This document shows, one piece after another, positions 1 through 10,600 of a stretch of DNA of 64,000 nt (its first letter is position 1; every line of letters begins with the position of its first letter). Location: positions 2,273,501-2,337,500 of the forward strand of contig OU696576.1 of the NCBI GenBank assembly GCA_916048095.2. Direction: 5' to 3'. Position numbers and translations under genes: made by a program. A model generated the notes under the pieces. The model had not been told where the DNA came from and ran no database searches. It worked only from the letters and a program-made list of their open reading frames with translations. This stretch comes from Sacculina carcini. Its lineage: Eukaryota > Arthropoda > Thecostraca > Sacculinidae.

Positions 1-443
1 ACTGGGAATGCTGGATAGAAGCCCGATTACCGACGATAATCCTGCGTAACATAATCAACTGATACGGTAACTCGCCGTGTGTATGTATAAAAGTGTGTGA
101 GTGTGTGTGTGTGTGTACTAGCGTCTGAGTGTGTATATTCGTGCGTGCATATGAAATATGTGTATATATGCGTGCATATGAAAACGAAGAAAATCCCTTA
201 TGCATAAATAAAATTAGTTTCACCATGCTATTGGGGCTGTTTGTCTTAATATTTGTACTCTGGTTTAATAAATTCCTGTCTATATCTGCAATTGTGCGTT
301 TGATATATATATATATACTAGCATTAAAACCCACCCGTTGTGCGGAGCAATTCATAAAAATATTGCAAATTAAAAATAAATAAGGCAAACTCATGAAGAC
401 CTTAATCAATTAAAAAGTCTAAATTATATAATATATATTATAT

Positions 444-528
<85 letters not shown>

Positions 529-2750
529 TCCGTTGTGCGGAGCAATTCATAACATGAAATTCATATTCAATTCATAAAAAAATATGGAAAAATAAAAATG
601 AAATAGGGTACACTCATAAAAATATTAATCAATTGAAAATTATAACTTTAATTATTTTTATTTCGACAAAATATTTCCCCTCAGTCCGCCTGAGTCATTT
701 TTAAACCCGCCCGTCGTGCTGAATAATTCAGAACTCGAACACGATCCGTTCTGCATCTTGAAGTCAAATCCATTGGTTTTGTGTATGGATTAAATCTACA
801 GGGTAATTTGAACGTTCTATTGTCTATAGTTGCTGCCCGCGGAGCATTTTTATTTTTAAAAAAATACCTTTTTTTAAATGAACCATTTGAAAAAAATGAA
901 CTAAAAAAATGGAAACACTTTTTTTAAACCCGCCCGTCGTGCGGAACAATTCATACAATAAAATTCATATTTGAAGTCAAATCCATTGGTTTTGTGTATG
1001 GATTAATTCTACAGGGAAAATTGAACGTTCTATTGTCTACAGTTGCTGCCCGCGGAACATTTTTATTTTTTTTTTAAATTACCTTTTTTTAAATGAACCA
1101 TTTGAAAAAATGATCTAAAAATACTTTTTTAAACCCACCCGTCGTGCGGAACAATTCATACAATAAAATTCATATCAAATCCATAAAATATAATGAATAC
1201 AAATTGAAAACCAAAAAATGTAACCTATAAATATCTTAACCAATAGAAAAGTCTAAATGTGAATATTTTTGTTCTTATTTTGACAAATATTATCCCTCAA
1301 CCCGCCTGATATATAAATCTGCCCGTCGTGTGGTATAATTCAGAGCACAAACACGAAACAAACAATGAAAGATGATGAAATCTTTTCATCAGAATGTTAC
1401 CAAACTATATTTATTACTTAACATCATTCCCCAATATCATTTGCTTAAGTACTATTTCACTTTTACCGCTATAATATTTATTGTTAAAATTTATATATTT
1501 TCCGCTATCATTAAAACCCAATATAACCTGAGTCAAACCTACCCAACCCAACCATTCAATCTTGACGGCTCTCAGCCTAGTCTGAGGTGATTTAACTTAT
1601 TAGTTTGTGATCACAAAATATACTGATTCGATCATAATTTGTAATCAGAAGACTGAGATTATCTACCCCAGGGGTCCCAAACACGCGGCCCACCAATACT
1701 TTTCTCTCAACCCGCCAATATAGTATCGGGACCAAACTGTAAGGTAGCTAAATTCACATTTGTTGCATAATGCGATATAATTATACACCATTATCATATT
1801 ATCTCATAATTCCCGGTTAATGCTTCCACTAATGCATCATATTCATACAGTTGATATTTTTTGGATTACACCGATATTACAGCCCTTGATATTACAGCCG
1901 ATATTATATTATGCAATCTATATTCTGCTACGTATTATTCCTAATACATATATCATCAGATCGCAAAATATATTTAAAGGTTCACATCATTCTCCAAAAT
2001 CATTTGCTTAAGAGCTATTCTACTTTTATCGCTAGAATATTTACTGCTAAATATCATATACCTCGCTATCATTTAAACCCACTCTTTATAGATACATTTA
2101 ATTCGCCCGTCGTGCGGAACAGTTCATAAAACATAATTAATATTCAATTCATAAAAAAATTAGTGCAAATTGAAAAAGAAAAACAAACCCATAGGAAAGT
2201 TTTAGCCAATATAAAAGTCTAAATGTGAAATTTATGTTTCAATTTAGAAAACATGTTTTTCCACAAACCGCCTCATATTTGAAGCTGCCCGTCGTGCGGA
2301 ATAACTCAGAACTCAAACACGAAACAAACACAAAGAAAATTGATGAAAAACGACCAATAGAAAAAGTCAAATTTGTAAATTCTTGTTTTAATTATTGACG
2401 AATTTTTTTTCCCTCAACACTGCTCAAATTCACACCCATCCTTCGTGTGTAGTAACTCAGAAGTGTAACACTGTCAAAACAATGCAACTTTCTCTCATCT
2501 CTATAATTCCAGGTTAATGCTTCCGCTAAAACAGCATAAGTTGGCATTACATGATATTGCAACCCATATCCTTATGCAACTTATGCTTATGCAACTTGAA
2601 ATTAAACCAATTAAATTACACAGTTAAATTCAGTAGTTTACTTTGTTCCCAGTAGCATTTTACCCGCCCGTCGTGCGGAACGTTATTGAGGACAATAAAG
2701 CCTTTATATTCAGTATAGTGTAGCATTAATTAAACTGTACGCAATAAAAC
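1..2750. repeat. Degenerate repeat array with CCCGCCCGTCGTGCGGAAC motif
   Basis: A core reading CCCGCCCGTCGTGCGGAAC, usually followed by AATTCATAA, recurs near 325, 525, 705, 925, 1133, 1318, 2103, 2285 and 2660 with substitutions. It sits in AT-rich spacers that are also shared (AAAAGTCTAAAT, TTTCCCTCAACCCGCC). Spacing is irregular, about 180-230 bp where copies are adjacent. The same motif returns at 20.2-20.7 kb. No protein-like frame is convincing. At 1676 a hAT-like end (CAGGGGTCCCAAACACGCGG) is visible, so the array may derive from an amplified non-autonomous DNA transposon. WDR70 C-terminal exons were looked for here and not found. Confidence 0.75.
449..526. repeat. (AT)n microsatellite
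   Basis: Uninterrupted AT dinucleotide run inside the degenerate repeat array. Confidence 0.95.
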
Positions 2751-2819
2751 CACACCATCCATGCTTGGAGCTAATATGATGCATTCTTAGTTGTGATTGG
2801 GTTTCAGTGAAATTTAATC

Positions 2820-4360
2820 GGTTTATATTCCTGTGTAATCGCAAGTGCGCATAATAGCTGTCAAATTGGCAATATGTCCTTTTGACTTTACACCGCCGTA
2901 ACTTCCTTCAGATACCCTTTGGAAAATTACAAATTATACCGTATTGTAGGAAACAAGATTTCTAGCATGATGGTATAATTTATTTTTATGTATAACAAAA
3001 AGTTACTGAGAAATAGTAGAAAAATGAATTAATTTTAGTCGCCCGGTGTTCAAGTGTAATTTGGGATGTATTTGACAATTTTGCCAATTTTACACGTTTT
3101 TTGTATCATTTGTGGGTATAAATTATAGCTGATCTTATAGAACACAAAATTCTCTACACAGTAGTATATTCCTGTGTAATCGCAAGTGCGTAAATTGTGA
3201 TTGGACTTCAGTGAAATTAAATCAGTGTATATTCATGTGTAATCGCAAGTACGCATAATAGCTGTCAAATTGGCAACATGACATTTTGACTTTACACCGC
3301 CGTAACTTCCTTCAGATACACTTTGGAAAATTAATAATTATACCGTATTGTAGAAAACAAAATTTCTTGCACGATGGTATTTAAGTGCGCATAATAGCTG
3401 TCAAATTGGCAACATGACATTTTGACTTTACACCGCCGTAACTTCCTTCAGATACACTTTGGAAAATTACAAATTATACCGTATTGTAGAAAACAAGATT
3501 TCTAGCACGATGGTATAATTTTTTTTATAACAAATAGTTACTGAGAAATAGTAGAAAATGAATTAATTTTAGTCACCCGGTGTTCAAGTGTTATTTTGGA
3601 TGTATTTGAGAATTTTGCCAATTTTACACATTTTATTAATCATTTGTTGGTATGAATGATAGCTTATCTTGTAGAACACAAAATTATCTACATAATAGTA
3701 TAATTTTTATAGCTGTAACTTTGCTGGTTTATGAGGAATCGATAGTGGAATATTGACCAAAATATTCGCGTTTTTCAGTGCAAATTTTGCCTTTTTGACT
3801 TTGTCATTTTGACTTCACACCGCCGTAACATTTTTTAATACACTTTGGAAAATTAAAAATTATACCGTGCTGTAGAAACCAAAATTCCCAGCATGATGGT
3901 AATATTTATTTAGATGTGTCATAGTTAGTTGCTGAGAAATAGAGAAAAAAGTACAGAAAATCGGACGCGTCGAGCTTAAATATAATTTTGAATGTAGACT
4001 GAAATTTTGTCATTTTTACATATTTTATATTTAATTTTTGGATATGAATTATAGCCTACCGAGTAGAACAGAATATTCTCTACACAGTGGTATAATCTGT
4101 TTGGCTGTACCATTTCTGGTTTATGAGGAGTAGATGCAGGAATATTGACCAAAATTTTCGCATTTTTCAGGGTTCATTTTGTCTTTTCACCGCGATAACT
4201 TGTTTTGGTTTGATTTTTAAAATTAAAAATTTATCCTATCGTGTAGACAAGAAATTTTCCAACGTAATGGTATAAATTGTTGGCGGGTACACCAAGTGGT
4301 TACCGAGTAGCAGCTTGCTGAAAATGGACCAAGGAGGGTGGGACAGACAGACAGACACAC
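2820..4360. repeat. Diverged repeats with ACACCGCCGTAAC core
   Basis: Five diverged copies of a block of about 100 bp start near 2886, 3290, 3423, 3813 and 4187. Each contains ACACCGCCGTAACTTCC or a decayed form, then CTTTGGAAAATTA, ATTATACCGT and GATGGTATAA. A second block (TTTGCCAATTTTACAC through CTCTACACAGTAGTATA) alternates with it. The array ends in a (CAGA)n tract and an (AT)n tract at 4340-4417. No coding frame is evident. It looks like a tandemly duplicated non-coding transposon or satellite. Confidence 0.75.
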
Positions 4361-4377
4361 AGACAGACAGATGATCT

Positions 4378-4417
<40 letters not shown>
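4378..4417. repeat. (AT)n microsatellite
   Basis: AT dinucleotide run directly after the (CAGA)n tail of the preceding repeat array. Confidence 0.95.
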
Positions 4418-4418
<1 letters not shown>

Positions 4419-4508
4419 CTTGCCTACACAATTTAAACGTTTCTTTTTGTATCTGATTGTGTGTATGTGTGTGTGTGCGCGCGAGTGTGTGTCAGTGTGT
4501 GATCTGAC

Positions 4509-4693
4509 GAGATAAACTTGTTGAAGAGGCCGGCGGCGGTGTGCAGCGGTCGCGCCATCTGCCTCATGTCCCAAAGCTTGAGCGTATCATCGCCGCCACG
4601 TGTTGCCACGCACGTGCCGTCGTAGGAGAACACCAACGACGACGTCTCCGTGCCACGTGTGTGTGCGCCACGTGTTAGCAGGCACGTGTTCAC
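4509..4693 (-). CDS. WDR70: WDR70 exon 7 (last visible exon)
   Basis: Phase 0 in. It encodes AHTRGTETSSLVFSYDG, then CVATRGGDDTLKLWDMRQ and PLHTAAGL, the best-conserved blade of the family. The acceptor is TGTATAG at 4696-4694. The donor is either TC|GTCAGA at 4508 (used here) or AA|GTTTAT at 4516. The following conserved segment is not found to the left. Confidence 0.85.
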
Positions 4694-7600
4694 CTATACA
4701 CATACATACACACGTACTCATACACATACAAATACACATACGTAGAGGATAAACCAATGAGTATTTGCAGTTACTGACAAATACCGATGATTGTGTATTT
4801 AGCACCAGTTACTTGGCGATTAGCACCAATAATTTAGCACCTGCGTGCCACCCACCGCGGATCTACTAAAACAGATGGCGAGAAAAGAGAGAGCGAAAGA
4901 GTGAGAAATTGGGAAAATAAGACACATGTGTACATGAGGACTCATGTGTACCTGAGGACACATGTGTACATGAGGACACATGTGTACATGAGGACACATG
5001 TGTACATGAGGACACATGTGTACATGAGGACACATGTGTACATGAGGACACATGTGTACATGAGGACACATGTGTACATGAGGACACATGTGTACCTGAG
5101 GACACATGTGTACATGACGACTCATGTGTACATGAGGACACATGTGTACATGAGGACTCATGTGTACATGAGGACACATGTGTACCTGAGGACACATGTG
5201 TACCTGAGGACACATGTGTACATGACGACTCATGTGTACATGAGGACACATGTGTACATGAGGACTCATGTGTACATGACGACTCGTGTGTACCTGAGGA
5301 CACATGTGTACATGAGGACACATGTGTACATGAGGACACATGTGTACATGAGGACACATGTGTACATGAGGACACATGTGTACATGAGGACACATGTGTA
5401 CATGAGGACACATGTGTACATGAGGACACATGTGTACATGAGGACACATGTGTACATGAGGACACATGTGTACATGAGGACACATGTGTACATGAGGACA
5501 CATGTGTACATGAGGACTGTAGTTAGGCAATTTATGGCGTCCACAACTACACCATTACATTTGGCTAATGTATTTCACTAATAAAACAATAGAATTTCAG
5601 TCAAACTTTGATATAAGCGCTAGTTGGGGTCCAAAAATTCGACCGTGTTGTATCTTATTGCGCTTTATACCGATTTCACTGTACATTTATTTACCCTCGT
5701 GGTACTCGAGAATAATACAAAATATCCGTGTTTCGTAGTGAAATAAAGACAAATAAATAACAATATTTACACCAATGGCATAGTATATTTTGTACTTATA
5801 AATTTATTTAAAAAAATTCCATTCATAAACAGAAACCTACAAAAACTTGGGGTCCAAGACTCTATCACGCCCAACTGATTACTGCGCTTCATCGATGTGT
5901 CTTATATCGATGTTTGCCTGTAGTAATAAACTGTATCAGTCGGACTGACAAAGTGTTTGCGCTGGTCCCACATCTGGATGGAGCCGTCAGTGCAGGCGGC
6001 CGCAATCAGATGGCCGTCGCGAGAATGACGACAAGTCGACGGCACCGCCTTCAAGCCGCCCACCGCCCGCGGTTTGATCAGATGTGTGTGACGCTGGGCA
6101 GCCTCGTCCACACTCCAAATGCGCACCGTGCTGCCAACACACACACATACATACTTGAACGCTTGAATTACAAGATCGCGATGCTATATCTCCCCATAAC
6201 TCTGTGCGTCATAAATGTGTAACAATGTGTTTGAACAATGATTACAAGTGTGTGCGTGTGTATATATGTGTGTCTGAGCGTGTATGTGTGTATGTGTGTA
6301 CATATGTGTTGACGCCAGCGTGTGGGCGTCCACCCTTCATTGCTCACCCGTCGGCAGAACACGTGGCGAAGCGGTGCCGTTGGTGTGGCTGCCAGGAGGC
6401 GGCGTGCACGGCTCCCACGTGGCCCTTGGTGCGGGCCATATCGGTGAGGTACATGTCGCCAGCTGTGGTGCGCGCCACCTCGCCACCGTCACGATCAACG
6501 ATGACGACGCGCGCGCTACCCGATACTAACACGGCTCGATCTCCCGACGCCGAGTATTGCACGTCGTTCACCGGATAACTACACGTCACAAACACAAACA
6601 CAAACACACAGGTCGCAATATATCAGGCTGTTCGGGGATGCCACGAGAGACGGCCTGACTTCGGCAACGAATTAGCCCGTTCGTCATTCGCGGCGGCAAC
6701 GCTGCCTACATTGAATTGTAGTGTTACTATGTGTGTTCGCATTGAAATATACGTGTGATAGAGTGAAAAACACACTCACATACGCACATGCACGCACAAG
6801 CACACACACACACACACACACACAGACAGACAGACAGAGAGACAAACACAGTCGAACCTGCCGAACGGCTGGCATTCCTTGAAGTAGCGCAGGCCGCACG
6901 TCATGCCGCTGAAGTCCCAATACTTGACAGTGTGGCCGACACAGCCTGTTATCAGGCGCGCACCGGCCGCGTCCACAGTGAGCGCTGTCACCGGCCGGTC
7001 GCCGTGCGTCAACGCAATGTGACACGCGTCCGGCACACACGCGTCGGTCACCTATCACACACACACACACACACACACATACACAGTCCCACAATATATA
7101 GGAATCAACATACGTATACATCATCACACATACAAACGCACACACAACTAATATCACAAATATAAATATTAAATGATAAATTACCATCGCCTAATAAAGA
7201 GAGGATAACAATGAAAAGCAAATACTTGGTTTTGTCAGGATTTGTGTGAATTGTCAGCGAATATCCGGAATGAAGTAAAAATCAGCGGAAGATAGCACCT
7301 TATACCAATACAAACACACACACACACACTCACATACGTCATCATGATTACAGAGTGAGTGCGAGGAACAAGGGAGAGTTTGAGAGTTGCACCACCTCTT
7401 CGTCACTGTCCTCGCTCAGCTCGTCTTCGCTGCGTGCTTCGACATCATCAGTCGAGTCGGACGTCTGCGGAGAACGTTGGCCAGATTTGGGAACGGGCGG
7501 TCCTGCGATATACACACACACACACACATACACACACACACACACACACATGCACATAGCATCAGTAGGAACACCACTTCTGTACTTGAAATAAATGATG

Positions 7601-10600
7601 TGAAAATGGCATACATGGTGGTGCATATATGGTGCTGTAGGACAACATTAGAAGCATATGAATGAGCCAGCAATTAGATATGTGCAGCGAATATTAATAC
7701 CAATAAACTGATCGTCGCTCTCTTCATCATCCGACTGGCGTGACGTTGAGTCTTCACTCTGACTATCACCACTGTCGTCTTCACCAGGTTCAACATCTTC
7801 AGCACACACACACACACATACACACTTCTCTGTCTCTCTGAAATTGCCGTAGGGCAGCAAGCAAACATCGGGATTGTCCCTGGGGAATTGAGTAGGAAAG
7901 AAGAAATAGATTATATTAAAGTTGATAACAAAAATATTGATATGAAATTATGCAGGGGAATTCAATCGTTACATGATTCATTGCGGTATGATAGTAACAT
8001 GATTGATTGTAGCATGATAGTAACATGATTGATTGTAGCATGATAGTAACATGACTGATTGTAGTATGATGGTAACATGATTGATTGTAGCATGATAGTA
8101 AAATGATTGATTGTAGTATGATGGTAACATGATTGATTGTAGCATGATAGTAAAATGATTTATTGTAGCGTGATAGTAACATGATTGATTGTAGCATGAT
8201 AATAACATGATTGATTGTAGCATGATAGTAACATGATTGATTGTAGCATGATAGTAGCATGATTGATTGTAGCATGATAGTAAAATGATTGATTGTATTA
8301 TGATGGTAACATGATTGATTGTAGCGTGATAGTAACATGATTGATTGTAGCATGATAGTAACATGATTGATTTTAGCATGATAGTAACATGATTGATTGT
8401 AGCATGATAGTAACATGATTGATTGTAGCATGCTGATAAAATGATTGATTGTAGCATGATAGTAACATGATTGATTGAAGCATGATAGTAACATGATTGA
8501 TTGTAGCATGATAGTAACATGATTGATTGTAGCATGATAGTAACATGATTGATTGTAGCATGATAGTAAAATGATTGATTGTAGCATGATGGTAACATGA
8601 TTGATTGTAGCATGATGATAACATGGTTGATTTTAGCATGATAGTAACATGATTGATTGTAGCGTGATAGTAACATGATTGATTGTAGCATGATAATAAC
8701 ATGATTGATTGTAGCATGATAGTAAGGTGATAGTAACATGATTGATTGTAGCATGATGGTAACATGATAGTAACATGATTGATTGTAGCATGATATAAAC
8801 ATGATTGATTGTAGCATGCTGGTAACATGATAGTAACATGATTGACTGTAACATGATCGTAATGTGGTTGATTGTAATATGATTGATTGTAGCATGATCA
8901 CGATATGCTGTTCACATGACTTTACATTATACTTTGAAATTGCAAAAGTCTATCCTGTGCAGCTGGAAAAACCAAATTACGTAAATCATGTTAAATGCAC
9001 ACGTAGTTTCAATTATGAATAAAAGTATACATTAATTGATACAAATACAATGATAAATGATCACCTCGGAAAGAGGCTATTTAGCAAATACAGTCGGTTT
9101 TGCAAATAGCTGGCTCGAAATGACCGAGAAACAATTCCGCTATTTGGAGGATTCTGCCATTTGGAGGTGTGCTCTGCAGCAATGCTAATCAACTTTTGTT
9201 TAATGTGAATCGTTCGTTTTCACAAAAGATTCCTTTATTATGTACCAGTTTGCAAATTTTCTCAAACGATTCTACCAATATATAGCTTAACCCCAGAAAA
9301 AAAATAAGCCGTGGGGCGTTCTCCTCTGGACGCCCTGGTTTTGATAAGCAGCAGTTTGCAGGAGAGACCAGTTTCATCAGTGTTGAACACATCGCTAGTT
9401 TTCGATGCAATAGTAATCGGAATTGTCAATGTTATACGAAGGTCTATATTGATGTGTGATTCCTGTGCGCAGTCCTAACAATCTGAGGTCCTAGGCAGCC
9501 GCGTAGTTTGTCTATAATTAAAGCCGACCCTAATAAGTCACTCGTTTCTACCAATCAGCTCGCAATAGTCAACTGTTGTCAGTCGACAAGTTGGAGTCAA
9601 TATATACCATACATCCTCCATTTGAGAATCCCAGAGAAGTCTCGTTTTCAGCTATTTGGAGGTGTGCTATATGAGTGGGAACCAATATATCATTCCACTA
9701 TTTTAATTACGCGATTTGGAGTATAATTAGCATGCATTTAAATAAGCTTTTGATCGGGACCAAGGAATTATTCCGCTATTTAGACGAGTCCGCTTTTTGG
9801 ATGCCGCTATTTGAAGGTTCCACTGTACTTCAAATGACTGCCAACTACAAAACATCAACTAATGAGAAAACTAACGACAAGCACATTAAACGATAAATAT
9901 CACACACACGCACACACAATTCCCAATAAACACAAACTGAAAGCAGAACAGAGGACGCCTAAGTCTGTATGTATAAGATATCCTTTTTTGCTGTAAATTC
10001 TCACTTTAAAAATAGAGGGTCTCTTATACATGGAAGTAAAGCGGTCCATAAACGCTCAATATTATTAGAAATTATTTCAGACTGCGCATTAATATTGATG
10101 GTATGTGGACGATATTGAAGTGTTGTGCAATATTCATCTTCGTGGTCTTCAACGCATAATCAACCAATCATGTCGTGTTATTCTCTCGCCTACTCCATGT
10201 ATCCACACTTAGTCTTTCCTTTTTCAATTTCGTTGGCTGCCTATTATCCCTAGAATTCACTATCGACTCTGTTGTTTAATATATAAACTTCTCCATGATC
10301 CTATGCAACCGTGTTATCTCTCTGAGTTACTGCCACCTTCTGGTACTTCTTCTCGCGTCCCTCGTTCTTTGATTTGTCCGACGGCGATCAATGAATCAGC
10401 TTGGTCGGCCAAGTCATTTTATTTCTGTGCCCCTCGTCTCTACAACTCTCTTCCACCTCGTATTACATTGCTGTCTCCATACTCTAGATTTGCTTCTTCT
10501 CTTCGTGAGAACTTTTCATCCTTGTCTTTTGAGACTGATCCTCATTCTCTTAATGAATATGTGTCTGTCTGAATGTTTTATTAGATAATTTTCCTACTTC

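Noticed and set aside
4921-5517. CRISPR-like array
   Set aside because: Head-to-tail repeats without unique spacers in an animal genome; it is a minisatellite.
4820-5581. Long open frames over the 18-bp repeat (211-236 codons on both strands)
   Set aside because: Generated by a stop-free repeat unit of length divisible by three; inside a WDR70 intron with no splice or start context.
7916-8901. 300-codon repeat-peptide open frame
   Set aside because: Product of the 26-bp minisatellite; no independent evidence of a gene.
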